Shown piece after piece: positions 27,732 through 37,474 of a DNA stretch of 64,000 nucleotides. Every line of letters starts with the position of its first letter. Position 1 is the first letter of the stretch. The DNA lies in NCBI RefSeq assembly GCF_002838765.1, contig NZ_CP025120.1, forward strand, positions 2,232,001 through 2,296,000, read 5' to 3'. The translations under genes were made by a program, and so were the position numbers. This stretch comes from Kangiella profundi (GTDB lineage: Bacteria; Pseudomonadota; Gammaproteobacteria; Enterobacterales; Kangiellaceae). The notes beneath the pieces were generated by a model that did no database searches, was not told where the DNA came from, and saw only the letters and a list, made by a program, of their open reading frames with translations.

Positions 27732-28271
27732 TTGGAACAATATCGTGGAACGACTATTTTATCTGTGCGCCGCAATGGCACTGTTGTCATTGGTGGCGAT
27801 GGCCAGGTGTCGCTGGGTAACACCATCATGAAAGGGAATGCCCGCAAAGTACGCCGCCTCTATAACGACCAGGTGATAGCAGGCTTTGCTGGCGGAACCG
27901 CAGATGCCTTTACCCTGTTTGAGCGCTTTGAAAAGAAGCTGGAAGCCCATGGCGGCAAGCTGATGCGCGCAGCCGTCGAACTTGCTAAAGACTGGCGAAC
28001 TGATCGGGCATTGCGTCGCCTGGAAGCTCTACTTGCGGTGGCGGATAAAGAGAACTCTCTGATTATCACTGGTAATGGCGATGTGATTCAGCCTGAAGAT
28101 GACCTGATTGCTATCGGTTCCGGTGGCCCGTTCGCACAATCTGCCGCCAAGGCTCTGTTACAGAAAACCGATTTGAGTGCACGTGAAATTGTTGAAACAG
28201 GCTTAACCATTGCCGGTGATGTCTGCATTTACACCAATCACAACCAGACCATTGAAGAGCTTAGTTATTAA
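27732..28271 (+). CDS. hslV: ATP-dependent protease proteolytic subunit HslV
   Basis: About 180 residues. I choose TTG at 27732: GGAG lies 6 nt upstream and the protein then begins (M)[15 protein letters not shown]; the open frame extends to a TTG at 27699 without support. The catalytic threonine is the first Thr of TTI, so a short EQYRG propeptide must be removed. [17 protein letters not shown] and IGSGGPFAQ are all family hallmarks. Twelve-subunit peptidase working with HslU, whose gene follows 70 nt downstream. Confidence 0.95.
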   Translation: MEQYRGTTILSVRRNGTVVIGGDGQVSLGNTIMKGNARKVRRLYNDQVIAGFAGGTADAFTLFERFEKKLEAHGGKLMRAAVELAKDWRTDRALRRLEALLAVADKENSLIITGNGDVIQPEDDLIAIGSGGPFAQSAAKALLQKTDLSAREIVETGLTIAGDVCIYTNHNQTIEELSY

Positions 28272-28341
28272 ACAGCTTTTGCCGGTATGCATAACTAGTG
28301 ACTAAACCAGAATTAAAGAATTTACAAAAGAGTACAACATT

Positions 28342-29676
28342 ATGTCTATGACACCTCGTGAAATTGTCCATGAACTGGATAAACACATCATTGGTCAGAA
28401 AGATGCTAAACGCTCCGTGGCCATCGCCCTGCGCAATCGCTGGCGTAGAATGCAGGTCAGCGAAGAGCTGCGCAACGAAATCACTCCCAAAAACATCCTG
28501 ATGATTGGCCCTACCGGTGTGGGTAAAACTGAAATTGCCCGCCGCCTGGCAAAATTGGCCAACGCCCCCTTTATTAAAGTCGAAGCTACCAAGTTCACTG
28601 AAGTGGGCTATGTCGGTCGAGATGTCGAATCCATTATTCGCGATTTGGTCGATGCTGCTTTTAAAATGCTTCGTGAGCAGGAAATGGCAAAGGTTCAAAA
28701 CCGTGCTCAGGATGCAGCTGAAGAAAAAGTTCTTGATGCACTATTACCTCCTCCTCGCAAATCCAGCGACAGTGACTGGGATCAGCCAGCAGAATCTCAG
28801 GATTCTTCTGCCCGTCAGATCTTCCGCAAGAAATTGCGCCAAGGCGAGCTGGATGACAAAGACATTGAAATCGATGTTGCCCAAATGGCGGTTGGTATCG
28901 ATATTATGGCTCCTCCTGGTATGGAAGATATGACCAGCCAGCTTCAGTCAATGTTCCAGAGCATGTCACCCAGCAAAAGTAAAAAGCGTAAACTTAAAGT
29001 TAGAGATGCTCTGAAAATGCTGACTGAAGAGGAAGCTGCCAAACTGATTGATCAGGAAGAACTGAAGATTAAGGCGGTAGAAGCAGTAGAGCAGCACGGC
29101 ATCGTCTTTCTTGATGAAATCGATAAGGTAGCCAAACGTGGCGAACATAACGATGGCGGTGTTTCCCGTGAGGGTGTGCAACGAGATCTGTTACCTCTGG
29201 TGGAAGGCTGTACCGTCAATACCAAGTATGGCATGTTAAAAACTGACCATATTCTATTTATTGCCTCAGGTGCATTTCACCTATCAAAACCGTCTGATCT
29301 GATTCCGGAGCTGCAGGGCCGTCTGCCAATTCGTGTCGAACTGCGAGCTTTAACACCTGATGACTTTAAACGCATCCTGACCGAACCGGACGCAGCTTTG
29401 ACCAAACAGTATCAAGCACTGCTTGAAACTGAAGGCAAAAAGATAGAGTTTGCAGAAAGCGGTATCGCTAAAATCGCAGAGTATGCATTCCAGGTTAATG
29501 AAACCACCGAAAATATTGGCGCTCGCCGCTTGCATACAGTGATGGAACGTCTGCTAGATGAGGTTTCCTTTGACGCCAGTGAGAATTTGGAACCCCTGAT
29601 CATTGATGATGCTTATGTCACTAAGCAATTATCGGAATTAGCTGATGATGAAGATCTCAGCCGTTTCATCCTCTAG
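28342..29676 (+). CDS. hslU: HslU, ATPase subunit of the HslUV protease
   Basis: 444 residues. N-terminal [17 protein letters not shown], Walker [10 protein letters not shown], the GYVGRDVE pore loop, a degenerate intermediate domain, Walker [13 protein letters not shown], and the C-terminal sensor-2 [13 protein letters not shown]. The extreme C-terminus (LSRFIL) is the tail that docks into HslV. Unfolds and feeds substrates to HslV. Confidence 0.97.
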   Translation: MSMTPREIVHELDKHIIGQKDAKRSVAIALRNRWRRMQVSEELRNEITPKNILMIGPTGVGKTEIARRLAKLANAPFIKVEATKFTEVGYVGRDVESIIRDLVDAAFKMLREQEMAKVQNRAQDAAEEKVLDALLPPPRKSSDSDWDQPAESQDSSARQIFRKKLRQGELDDKDIEIDVAQMAVGIDIMAPPGMEDMTSQLQSMFQSMSPSKSKKRKLKVRDALKMLTEEEAAKLIDQEELKIKAVEAVEQHGIVFLDEIDKVAKRGEHNDGGVSREGVQRDLLPLVEGCTVNTKYGMLKTDHILFIASGAFHLSKPSDLIPELQGRLPIRVELRALTPDDFKRILTEPDAALTKQYQALLETEGKKIEFAESGIAKIAEYAFQVNETTENIGARRLHTVMERLLDEVSFDASENLEPLIIDDAYVTKQLSELADDEDLSRFIL

Positions 29677-29698
29677 CCATTAATACTTTCTATGAAAT

Positions 29699-29722
29699 AA
29701 AGCCCGACCAAATTCGGGCTTT
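29699..29722 (+). terminator. Terminator after hslU
   Basis: AAAGCCCGA / TCGGGCTTT stem, 6-nt loop, followed by a T-rich stretch interrupted by A. Confidence 0.7.
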
Positions 29723-30060
29723 ATTATATTTTTTAATTGAATTAATCACTCAACATATTGATTCTCAACACTTTTATTACCCATTAGATTTTTAAGTGCA
29801 AAAAATAGAACAATAGAAACTATCTAAGATAAATACAGAAACCTTCTAAAATCTTATATCACTTCAAAAGTAACTTACCAAAAAAGCATAAACGCATTGA
29901 AACCAAGAATTGTAGCGATAGTAAACACTAACATTATAAATTGTATTTGTTTTGTAACGCTCTGTACAAATTAGACAGCCGTCAAAATTTACTTATCAAA
30001 ACCCCTTAAATGCATAAATTTTATTGTTCCGAAGTAATAATTTTTAGTAGAGTCCTAGAG

Positions 30061-30075
30061 CCTCGATCTTCGAGG
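30061..30075 (+). repeat. CCTCGA/TCGAGG hairpin in the protease leader
   Basis: A perfect 6-bp inverted repeat with a 3-nt loop, 35 nt upstream of the ATG. As RNA it could protect the 5' end; as DNA it could be an operator. Confidence 0.5.
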
Positions 30076-30089
30076 ACAATAAAATAAAC

Positions 30090-30105
30090 AACACTAAGGG
30101 GTGTT
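30090..30105 (+). promoter_or_regulatory. Shine-Dalgarno within a small hairpin
   Basis: AACAC and GTGTT flank TAAGGG, so the AAGGGG ribosome-binding site (9 nt before the ATG) sits in a loop. It might tune initiation of the protease gene. Confidence 0.4.
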
Positions 30106-30110
30106 TTAAC

Positions 30111-31961
30111 ATGAAACTAAACCAAGTAGTCGCAGGTGTTTTGCTGGCGACGGGCGTAACCGGCGCATATGCTGGTGAGTTCAAAGCAGCAGCTCAACCT
30201 GAAAAAGCCGTAAAAGGACAATACATTGTTGTTCTAAAGGATGATGCGGTGACAGCTAATATGGGACTATTTTCTAGCAATGCTTCAGAGCAAGCTATTG
30301 CTATGGTAAGCGATAACTTAAGCCGTAAATATCAGGCTCAAGTTCAGCGCACATTTACCAAAGCCGTTAAAGGCGGTGTATTCAACATGTCTGAGAAAGC
30401 TGCACAAAAGCTTGCTCAGGATCCTAACGTACTTCTAGTTGAGGAAGACCAAATCGTTAGCATCAATGCTACTCAAAACAATGCCACTTGGGGCCTTGAC
30501 CGCATTGATCAGCGTAACCTTCCGTTAAGCGGTTCTTACACTTACAACACAACTGCTAGCAACGTAAACGCATACATCATCGATACCGGTATCCTAGGCT
30601 CACACAGTGAGTTCAGTGGTCGCTTTATGGGTGGTTATGACTTCGTTGATAACGACAGCAACCCAAATGACTGTAATGGTCACGGTACGCACGTAGCTGG
30701 TACTGTTGGTGGTTCTACTTACGGTGTTGCAAAAGGCGTTAAGCTTTATGGCTTAAAAGTCCTAGGTTGTAACGGTAGTGGTACTAACTCTGGCGTAATC
30801 GCTGGTATTGACTGGGTTGCAAACAACCACGTTAAACCTGCTGTTGCCAACATGAGTTTAGGTGGCGGTGCTTCATCTGCTACTGATAATGCGGTTGCAA
30901 ACCTTGTAGCTTCTGGCGTAACAGTTGCAGTAGCTGCTGGTAACGACAACAGCAACGCTTGTAACTACTCTCCAGCTCGTGAGCCAAGTGCAATCACTGT
31001 AGGTTCAACAACCTCTAGCGATTCACGTTCAAGCTTCTCTAACTACGGTTCTTGCTTGGACATCTATGCTCCAGGTTCTAGCATCACTTCAGCTTGGTCA
31101 AACGGTGGTACTAATACTATCAGCGGTACTTCAATGGCCTCTCCACACGTAGCTGGTGTTGCTGCTCTATACTTAGCAAACAACCCAAATGCGACTCCTG
31201 CTCAAGTTGAAGCTGCAATCGAAAATGCTGCAACTTCAGGTAAAGTAACCGATGCTAAATCAGGTTCACCAAACTTGTTATTGTACAGCTTGTTTGACGG
31301 TTCAACTCCTCCACCACCACCACCTCCAGGCGGTAACGAGCTTGAAAATGGTGTATCTGTAACTTTCTCAGGTGCTCAAGGCTCAGAAACTGACTTTACA
31401 TTTGACGTACCATCAAGTGCTTCAAACGTAAGCTTCGATATGTCAGGTGGCACTGGTGACGCTGACATCTACGTTAAATTTGGTAGCGCGCCTACTACTT
31501 CTAGCTATGACTGTCGTCCATACCGCAATGGTAATACCGAGTCTTGTGACTTCACAGCACAAACAGGTACTTACTATGTAATGGTTCGTGGTTACACTAG
31601 TTACTCTAACGTTAACCTAGTAGCAACTCACGATGGTGGCGGTACTAACCCTCCTCCAGCAGGCGGAAGCGCAACTCTTGAAAACCTATCAGGTGCTTCA
31701 GGTAGCTTCACTCACTACTATGTTGATATTCCTGCTGGCATGAGCAGCTTGAATGTTCAAATGAGTGGTGGTTCAGGTGACGCAGACTTGTATGTACGTC
31801 GTGGTTCACAGCCAACTACTTCAAGCTACGATTGTCGTCCATACCGTTATGGTAACAACGAAACTTGTTCTTTCTCTAATCCAGCACAAGATCGTTGGTA
31901 CATCAGCATCCGTGGTTACTCATCTTACTCAGGTGTAACTCTACAGGTTGACTGGCAATAA
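30111..31961 (+). CDS. Secreted subtilisin-type serine protease (S8, proteinase K-like) with two PPC domains
   Basis: 616 residues. Signal peptide about 1-21; inhibitor I9 propeptide (about 36-118); S8 catalytic domain with Asp158 (IIDTG), His191 (NGHGTHVAG) and Ser341 (SGTSMASPHVAG). A proline-rich linker (TPPPPPPPGG) leads to a first PPC domain (about 410-500) and, after NPPPAGG, a second (about 518-612). Both repeat DADxYVxxGSxPTTSSYDC and a CRPYR...GN.E.C pattern, a duplicated module. PPC domains usually sit at the C-terminus of exported proteases and are often trimmed. Strong codon bias (GGT, GTT, GCT) suggests abundant expression. Extracellular protein digestion is likely. Confidence 0.95.
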   Translation: MKLNQVVAGVLLATGVTGAYAGEFKAAAQPEKAVKGQYIVVLKDDAVTANMGLFSSNASEQAIAMVSDNLSRKYQAQVQRTFTKAVKGGVFNMSEKAAQKLAQDPNVLLVEEDQIVSINATQNNATWGLDRIDQRNLPLSGSYTYNTTASNVNAYIIDTGILGSHSEFSGRFMGGYDFVDNDSNPNDCNGHGTHVAGTVGGSTYGVAKGVKLYGLKVLGCNGSGTNSGVIAGIDWVANNHVKPAVANMSLGGGASSATDNAVANLVASGVTVAVAAGNDNSNACNYSPAREPSAITVGSTTSSDSRSSFSNYGSCLDIYAPGSSITSAWSNGGTNTISGTSMASPHVAGVAALYLANNPNATPAQVEAAIENAATSGKVTDAKSGSPNLLLYSLFDGSTPPPPPPPGGNELENGVSVTFSGAQGSETDFTFDVPSSASNVSFDMSGGTGDADIYVKFGSAPTTSSYDCRPYRNGNTESCDFTAQTGTYYVMVRGYTSYSNVNLVATHDGGGTNPPPAGGSATLENLSGASGSFTHYYVDIPAGMSSLNVQMSGGSGDADLYVRRGSQPTTSSYDCRPYRYGNNETCSFSNPAQDRWYISIRGYSSYSGVTLQVDWQ

Positions 31962-31982
31962 TTATCGCTCACGCGATAACTT

Positions 31983-32011
31983 AAAAAGCTGACCTTCGGG
32001 TCAGCTTTTTT
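31983..32011 (+). terminator. Terminator after the S8 protease
   Basis: A 12-bp stem AAAAAGCTGACC with a TTCG loop and a T tract. Confidence 0.9.
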
Positions 32012-32133
32012 ATGCCTGCTGATTTATATCAGTTTACTCAACTTTTGAGGCCACAAAACTCCATATAACTTTATAACCCCCGCACTTATTTCTGTTACAA
32101 TCGAGCCAACTTAGCCCGTAAAGCTTATGCGAT

Positions 32134-32538
32134 ATGCCGCAAACAGGTTCTCCCATACCCACAGCCATCAAGCTGCATCAAAAAAGCCAACAACTCGAGG
32201 TTGCCTTCCCCGGCAATACTTATTTTCTGCCCTATGAGTATCTTCGGGTATTTTCACCTTCGGCAGAAGTCAGAGGCCACGGCAATCAGGAAATGACCCT
32301 AATTGGCGGTAAAAAGAACATTCAGATAACTAACATAGAAGCGGTTGGCCGGTACGCCATCAAGCTTACCTTTGATGACGGACATGACAGTGGGCTGTAT
32401 ACTTGGCAAACACTTTATGAACTCGGACGCGACCAGCAGACCAACTGGCAACAGTATTTGAAGCGACTGGAAGCCGCCGGACTGACCCGCAGTAAAGATA
32501 AATCGGTAAAAACTTTCAATCCAAAGCACAGCGATTAA
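32134..32538 (+). CDS. DUF971 protein (gamma-butyrobetaine hydroxylase-like N-terminal domain)
   Basis: 134 residues. Contains FLPYEYLRVFSPSAEV and a C-terminal LTFDDGHDSGLYTWQTLYEL, the hallmarks of the DUF971/GBBH-like N domain. Similar stand-alone genes occur just before ubiE in other gammaproteobacteria. The fold is small and often binds a metal; function unknown. It is 18 nt upstream of ubiE and is probably co-transcribed with the ubiquinone genes. Confidence 0.88.
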   Translation: MPQTGSPIPTAIKLHQKSQQLEVAFPGNTYFLPYEYLRVFSPSAEVRGHGNQEMTLIGGKKNIQITNIEAVGRYAIKLTFDDGHDSGLYTWQTLYELGRDQQTNWQQYLKRLEAAGLTRSKDKSVKTFNPKHSD

Positions 32539-32556
32539 TTAACAAAGCCCAATACT

Positions 32557-33324
32557 ATGACAGAGCACGACAAGAAAACCTCGGATAATACGACCCATTT
32601 TGGTTATCAGACCGTTGAGAAAAGCCAGAAGGCAGCAAAAGTTGCTGAGGTATTTCACTCGGTAGCTGCCAAATACGATGTAATGAATGATCTCATGTCA
32701 TTCGGTGTGCACAGAGTGTGGAAGCGTTACACCATAGAACGCGCGGCAGCGCGCACCGGCCAGACCATTCTTGATATAGCGGGCGGCACTGGTGATCTCA
32801 CTGCTAAGTTCTCAAAAATCGTAGGTCCAGGCGGTAAAGTGGTATTGGCAGATATCAATGAATCGATGCTTAAGGTTGGAAGAAACAAACTGGTTGATAG
32901 CGGCATCGTGGGTAATGTTGAATATGTTCAAGCTAACGCCGAGTGCCTACCTTTCCCGGATAATTATTTTGATCGCATCACGATAGCTTTTGGTCTTCGT
33001 AACGTTACCGAGAAAGAAAAAGCTCTTGAGTCCATGTATCGTATTCTAAAGCCAGGTGGCAAGCTATTAGTGCTTGAGTTTTCTAAACCAGTATTGCCGG
33101 CCTTATCTAAAGTATATGATGTCTACTCTTTCTCTCTACTGCCAGCAATGGGAAAAGTTGTCGCCAATGACTCAGAAAGTTATAAATATCTCGCAGAGTC
33201 GATTCGCATGCACCCCGACCAGGAAACTTTGAAGCAGATGATGTCAGAAGCCGGTTTTGATGAGGTTGAATATACGAACTTAACGGGTGGCATTGTTGCT
33301 CTGCATATTGGAAAAAAATACTAG
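32557..33324 (+). CDS. ubiE: Bifunctional demethylmenaquinone/ubiquinone C-methyltransferase UbiE
   Basis: 255 residues. SAM-binding motif [13 protein letters not shown] and the family motifs [14 protein letters not shown] and [13 protein letters not shown] are present. Methylates the ring carbon of a quinone precursor in ubiquinone synthesis. Starts the ubiE-ubiJ-ubiB cluster. Confidence 0.97.
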   Translation: MTEHDKKTSDNTTHFGYQTVEKSQKAAKVAEVFHSVAAKYDVMNDLMSFGVHRVWKRYTIERAAARTGQTILDIAGGTGDLTAKFSKIVGPGGKVVLADINESMLKVGRNKLVDSGIVGNVEYVQANAECLPFPDNYFDRITIAFGLRNVTEKEKALESMYRILKPGGKLLVLEFSKPVLPALSKVYDVYSFSLLPAMGKVVANDSESYKYLAESIRMHPDQETLKQMMSEAGFDEVEYTNLTGGIVALHIGKKY

Positions 33325-33348
33325 CCACTTCGTTAAATAAAACAACAT

Positions 33349-33987
33349 ATGATGATATCGCTATTAACACCTCCCATCGAATTGCTTGTCAATCAGGCAA
33401 TCAAGCTTGATCCAGATGCACATTCTCGGCTTGAGTCGCTGGAAGGGAAAATCATCAAGATCATTCTTACCGATATTAATAGCGACTTTTATATTGTTAT
33501 TGAAGATGGTTTGATTTTGGTTAAGGCTGAGCTGGACAAAAACCCCAATGCCGAATTAAAAGGCTCAGCAGCCAATTTCTTTAACTTAGCGATGAGCGAA
33601 AAAGGTTCCGACTCAATTTTTAAAGGTGAAGTTCACTTTGCCGGCGAAATTGGTACTGCACAAAGTTTCCAGAATTTCTTCAAACAACTCGACATTGATT
33701 GGGAAGAGCATTTATCGCAGTATACGGGAGATATTCTGGCTCATCAGATGATTAGCAGCGGCAAAAAAGTTGGCGACTGGTTGCAAAAAACAGTAAATAC
33801 CGCAAAGCAAAATTTCAGTGAATATATTCGGTTTGAGGCGAAGCTTTCTCCCGCTTCAATAGAGCTTGAAAACTTTTATGATGCTATTGCGGATCTCAAA
33901 TCGGATGCCGAGAGATTCAAGCAGAGAGTTGCTCGACTCTCTCAGAAAGTAGAACAAAAAGCTTCTGCGAAAAGCAATACCAATTAA
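33349..33987 (+). CDS. ubiJ: Ubiquinone biosynthesis accessory factor UbiJ
   Basis: 212 residues with an N-terminal SCP2-like lipid-binding domain (about 30-130) and a C-terminal coiled coil (about 170-205). UbiJ organises the cytosolic Ubi complex and binds the lipid intermediates. The position between ubiE and ubiB is diagnostic. Two adjacent ATGs make the exact start uncertain by one codon. Confidence 0.93.
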   Translation: MMISLLTPPIELLVNQAIKLDPDAHSRLESLEGKIIKIILTDINSDFYIVIEDGLILVKAELDKNPNAELKGSAANFFNLAMSEKGSDSIFKGEVHFAGEIGTAQSFQNFFKQLDIDWEEHLSQYTGDILAHQMISSGKKVGDWLQKTVNTAKQNFSEYIRFEAKLSPASIELENFYDAIADLKSDAERFKQRVARLSQKVEQKASAKSNTN

Positions 33988-34017
33988 TCGCTATGAAACC
34001 AATTACGAGAAGACAGC

Positions 34018-35664
34018 ATGAACGCCATTAGACAACTTCACCATGCGCTAAAAATAAACCGCACACTGGTTCACTATGGCTTGGATGAATTTCTTGCTCC
34101 AACTCCCCTGGCCAGGTTCAGACCGCTGGCTAAACTTTTCTCGTTGAGCTTGCGCCGTAAAGCTAAAGATAAATCACGAGGCGAAAGATTACGTTTGGCT
34201 CTAACTGAACTTGGTCCCATTTACGTCAAGCTAGGACAAATGCTTTCCACTCGACGCGACCTGGTTCCACCAGATATCGCAGACGAACTTGCAAAACTGC
34301 AGGATCAGGTCCCACCTTTTGATTCTAACATTGCCCGCTCAATTGTTGAGAAGCAGCTTGCCACAGCTATAGACGATGTATTTTCCAACTTCAATGATAC
34401 GCCGCTGGCTTCTGCTTCAATCGCGCAGGTACACGAAGCTACTTTAAACAGTGGCGAAGAAGTCGTAGTAAAAATTCTACGTCCCGGAATTCGTCAAAAG
34501 ATCATGCGTGATATGCAGATGATGCATTCTATGGCGCGCTGGGCTGAAAAGTATTCCAGCGAAGCTCGCCGCTTGCGAGTTATCGAAGTGGTTAAGGAAT
34601 ATGACAGCACCTTGGCTCGAGAAATCGATTTAAGAATTGAAGCAGCGAATACCTCACACCTGCGCCACAATTTTGAGAACTCCGACTTACTCTATGTGCC
34701 TAAAATTTACTGGGATTACACCCGAGTAAAAATGCTGGTTATGGAAAAAATATCAGGCATACCAATTGGTAATATCGAGGCTCTGCGTGCCAGTGGGGTG
34801 GATATGAAGGCATTGGCTGATCGTGGTGTAGAGATATTCTTCACTCAGGTATTCCGCGACAGTTTTTTCCATGGGGATATGCATCCCGGCAATATTTTCG
34901 TCAATGTAACCAACCCCAATGCCCCCCAATACATAGCTATCGATTGTGGCATTATGGGCACGCTGGACGAAAACGATAAACGCTATCTAGCTGACAACTT
35001 TCTTGCCTTCTTTGATCGTAACTACCGACGCATTGCTGAGCTACACGTTGAGTCTGGTTGGATTGATGCCGATGTTTCAATCCCTGAGTTTGAATCAGCA
35101 ATCCGTGCCGCATGCGAACCTATTTTTGGCAAGTCGTTGGCGGAGATTTCATTTGGTCACTTCCTGATTCAACTGTTCCAGACCGCACGCCGTTTTAATA
35201 TGCAGGTTCAACCTCAGTTGGTTCTTTTGCAAAAAACTCTTCTCTACATCGAGGGTCTGGGGCGTCAGCTCTATCCACAACTCGATTTATGGCAGACTGC
35301 ACAACCTTACCTAAAACAATGGGTACGCGAGCAGATTGGTCCTAAAGCCATGTTCGAAGACATTAAACGTCAATTCCCTGACTGGCTGAACAAGGCACCT
35401 AAGCTCCCAGGGCTGTTGTTTGATAACCTGCACAGAGTTGGCCATTCACTGAATCAGTTCGAGCAACTGAAAAGCCAGTTTACAGAGCTTGAAAGACACA
35501 AGCTTCAACAGCAATATGCACTTAAACACGCATTTATTGGCGGCTCTCTGGCAATATTGAGTGGTATTAGCTATCTTGCGGTTCCTACAGACTGGTGGCC
35601 GGCTGCTATTTTGGGAGCAGGTGCTGGCTGGTTCTTGATTAAAAGCCTCTGGCCAACTAAATAA
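34018..35664 (+). CDS. ubiB: UbiB, protein kinase-like ubiquinone biosynthesis ATPase
   Basis: 548 residues. The ABC1/ADCK-type KxGQ motif lies in YVKLGQMLSTRRDL; ASIAQVHEA, VKILRPGI, HGDMHPGNIF and AIDCGIMG follow. Two membrane helices at the C-terminus (about 495-515 and 521-540) anchor it. Required for ubiquinone synthesis; probably extracts lipid intermediates. Confidence 0.96.
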   Translation: MNAIRQLHHALKINRTLVHYGLDEFLAPTPLARFRPLAKLFSLSLRRKAKDKSRGERLRLALTELGPIYVKLGQMLSTRRDLVPPDIADELAKLQDQVPPFDSNIARSIVEKQLATAIDDVFSNFNDTPLASASIAQVHEATLNSGEEVVVKILRPGIRQKIMRDMQMMHSMARWAEKYSSEARRLRVIEVVKEYDSTLAREIDLRIEAANTSHLRHNFENSDLLYVPKIYWDYTRVKMLVMEKISGIPIGNIEALRASGVDMKALADRGVEIFFTQVFRDSFFHGDMHPGNIFVNVTNPNAPQYIAIDCGIMGTLDENDKRYLADNFLAFFDRNYRRIAELHVESGWIDADVSIPEFESAIRAACEPIFGKSLAEISFGHFLIQLFQTARRFNMQVQPQLVLLQKTLLYIEGLGRQLYPQLDLWQTAQPYLKQWVREQIGPKAMFEDIKRQFPDWLNKAPKLPGLLFDNLHRVGHSLNQFEQLKSQFTELERHKLQQQYALKHAFIGGSLAILSGISYLAVPTDWWPAAILGAGAGWFLIKSLWPTK

Positions 35665-35699
35665 CTGACCGCTTTTCAATTGCAACTAAAGGAGAAGTT

Positions 35700-36038
35700 A
35701 TGAGCGACTGTATTTTTTGCAAAATTATTGCTGGCGACATTCCGAGCGATAAAGTTTACGAAGACGATAAGATTCTGGTTTTTAAGGATATTGCTCCTAA
35801 AGCTCCTACCCATCTGCTGATGATACCTAAACAGCACATACCAAGTCTGGCGGAAGTTAATGCAGAAGATGCCGACATTCTAGGCTACATGATGACCAAA
35901 GTTCCACAACTTGCCAAAGACGCTGGGCTAAGCAATGGATTCAGAACGATCATAAATACAGGTGATGATGGCGGTCAGGAAGTGTATCATATTCATATTC
36001 ACATCGTAGGTGGCGGTGGTCGGCTGCCATTTGCATAA
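35700..36038 (+). CDS. hinT: HIT-family nucleotide hydrolase (HinT-type)
   Basis: 112 residues. N-terminal CIFCKIIAGDIPS, central HLLMIPKQHI and the C-terminal histidine triad HIHIHIVGGGG. A purine nucleoside phosphoramidase. AGGAG stands 7 nt upstream. Between ubiB and tatA. Confidence 0.95.
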   Translation: MSDCIFCKIIAGDIPSDKVYEDDKILVFKDIAPKAPTHLLMIPKQHIPSLAEVNAEDADILGYMMTKVPQLAKDAGLSNGFRTIINTGDDGGQEVYHIHIHIVGGGGRLPFA

Positions 36039-36061
36039 GCATTAACGCTTGAGGTAAAAGC

Positions 36062-36304
36062 ATGAAACCTGGTATTTGGGAATTACTCATACTCTTAGTT
36101 ATTATTTTGTTGTTATTTGGCACCAAAAAATTGCGCAATGCCGGTGGTGACATTGGCTCAGCCTTCAAGAACTTCAAAAAAGCAGTTAAAGACGAAGATA
36201 AGCAGGTCGAAGACAAGTCTAAAGATGCTGACTTTGAAAGCACTGAACAAAGCCAAAAACAAAACTCAGAGCAAAGCTCTGAAACAACAAACTCAAAAAA
36301 ATAG
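36062..36304 (+). CDS. tatA: Twin-arginine translocase subunit TatA
   Basis: 80 residues: short N-terminus, one membrane helix (about 5-22), FGTKKLRN hinge and amphipathic helix, then an acidic-Lys/Gln-rich tail. Forms the protein-conducting pore for folded proteins. First gene of tatABC. Confidence 0.96.
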   Translation: MKPGIWELLILLVIILLLFGTKKLRNAGGDIGSAFKNFKKAVKDEDKQVEDKSKDADFESTEQSQKQNSEQSSETTNSKK

Positions 36305-36324
36305 TCCTCCTTTCTTAAGTTACT

Positions 36325-36699
36325 ATGCCTTTTGATATTGGTTTCTTCGAACTATTGCTGATCGTGGTTATAGCCCTGGTGGTACTGGGGCCAGAGCGAC
36401 TGCCCAAGGCCATGCATACTGTCGGTCGCTGGATCGGCAAAGCCAAGCGTGGCTTTAGCCAATTCAATCAACAAGTCACGCGTGAGCTAGAGCTTGAAGA
36501 AATGAAAAAGCGTATAGCCGAACATGAGAAAATGATCATGGAGCAGGCTGAGTCCGACGAAGAACTAAAACGCCTGCGCGAAGAAGCCCAGGCTACCATT
36601 GCCAAAGCTGAGCAGGCCTTAAAGCAAAGCGAACAGGCTTTAGCCAATGAGCAACAAAAACTAAAATCATCCACTGCTAATCCAGACAAGTCTTCCTGA
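36325..36699 (+). CDS. tatB: Twin-arginine translocase subunit TatB
   Basis: 124 residues. N-terminal FDIGFFELLLI helix with the conserved Glu, GPERLP hinge, an amphipathic helix and a long charged coiled coil. Receives Tat signal peptides together with TatC. Its stop overlaps the tatC start. Confidence 0.96.
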   Translation: MPFDIGFFELLLIVVIALVVLGPERLPKAMHTVGRWIGKAKRGFSQFNQQVTRELELEEMKKRIAEHEKMIMEQAESDEELKRLREEAQATIAKAEQALKQSEQALANEQQKLKSSTANPDKSS

Positions 36700-37463
36700 T
36701 GAGCCAAGATTCGGAACAACCACTGATAGCGCACCTGCTGGAACTTCGTAATCGCCTGTTACGGATTGTCCTGGTGATTGTCTGTATATTTATTGGGCTG
36801 GCATTCGTCGCCAATGAACTTTATCTATGGTTGGCTAAGCCACTGATTGAGCAATTACCCATCGGCTCCAGCTTAATAGCGACCGATGTCACCTCACCCT
36901 TATTTGCTCCCTTTAAGCTGGCGTTTGTAGCGGCATTTTTTATTGCTATGCCCTATGTTCTACATCAAATCTGGATGTTTATTTCGCCGGGGCTTTATCA
37001 GCATGAAAAGCGGTTTGCCATTCCATTACTGTTATCCAGTATAATCCTGTTCTACGCTGGTATCGCTTTTGCCTACTATCTGATATTTCCCATTATCTTC
37101 GGCTTTCTCTCTGGTATTGGCCCTGAAGGTATCAACTATTTACCCGATATCAACAGCGTTCTATCAATTGCACTCAAGCTATTCTTTGCCTTTGGCTTAG
37201 CTTTTGAAATTCCAATTGCTACCATGCTGTTGATTTGGTCAGGCATGATCAGTCATAGCTCCCTCAGTGACAAAAGACCCTACATCGTCGTTGCTATATT
37301 TATCTTTGCCATGCTACTGACACCACCTGATGTGATATCACAGGTACTGCTCGGTATCCCAATGTGGATTCTGTTTGAGTTGGGCCTCATCTTTGCCCGG
37401 GTTTATGCGCCAAAAGCTGCACAGTCTAATGAACAGGAGACAGCAGACGACTCCAACGTCTAA
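36699..37463 (+). CDS. tatC: Twin-arginine translocase subunit TatC
   Basis: 254 residues with six membrane helices. N-terminal LIAHLLELRNRLLR contains the cytoplasmic signal-recognition region; YEHQ-like HQIWMFISPGLYQHEK is typical. It binds the twin-arginine signal; the small subunit of the GMC dehydrogenase is a predicted client in this window. Confidence 0.97.
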   Translation: MSQDSEQPLIAHLLELRNRLLRIVLVIVCIFIGLAFVANELYLWLAKPLIEQLPIGSSLIATDVTSPLFAPFKLAFVAAFFIAMPYVLHQIWMFISPGLYQHEKRFAIPLLLSSIILFYAGIAFAYYLIFPIIFGFLSGIGPEGINYLPDINSVLSIALKLFFAFGLAFEIPIATMLLIWSGMISHSSLSDKRPYIVVAIFIFAMLLTPPDVISQVLLGIPMWILFELGLIFARVYAPKAAQSNEQETADDSNV

Positions 37464-37474
37464 AGCAGGTTCTT

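Larger units (their letters stand above)
29723..30110 (+). promoter_or_regulatory. 388-nt AT-rich region upstream of the secreted protease
   Basis: No gene is seen in either strand. The region is very AT-rich. Near the protease it holds a 6-bp hairpin (30061-30075) and a second small hairpin holding the Shine-Dalgarno (30090-30105). I could not settle on one promoter. Confidence 0.5.

Noticed and set aside
28261..28698. 145-residue minus-strand frame within hslU
   Set aside because: Antisense shadow of the strongly conserved hslU N-terminal region.
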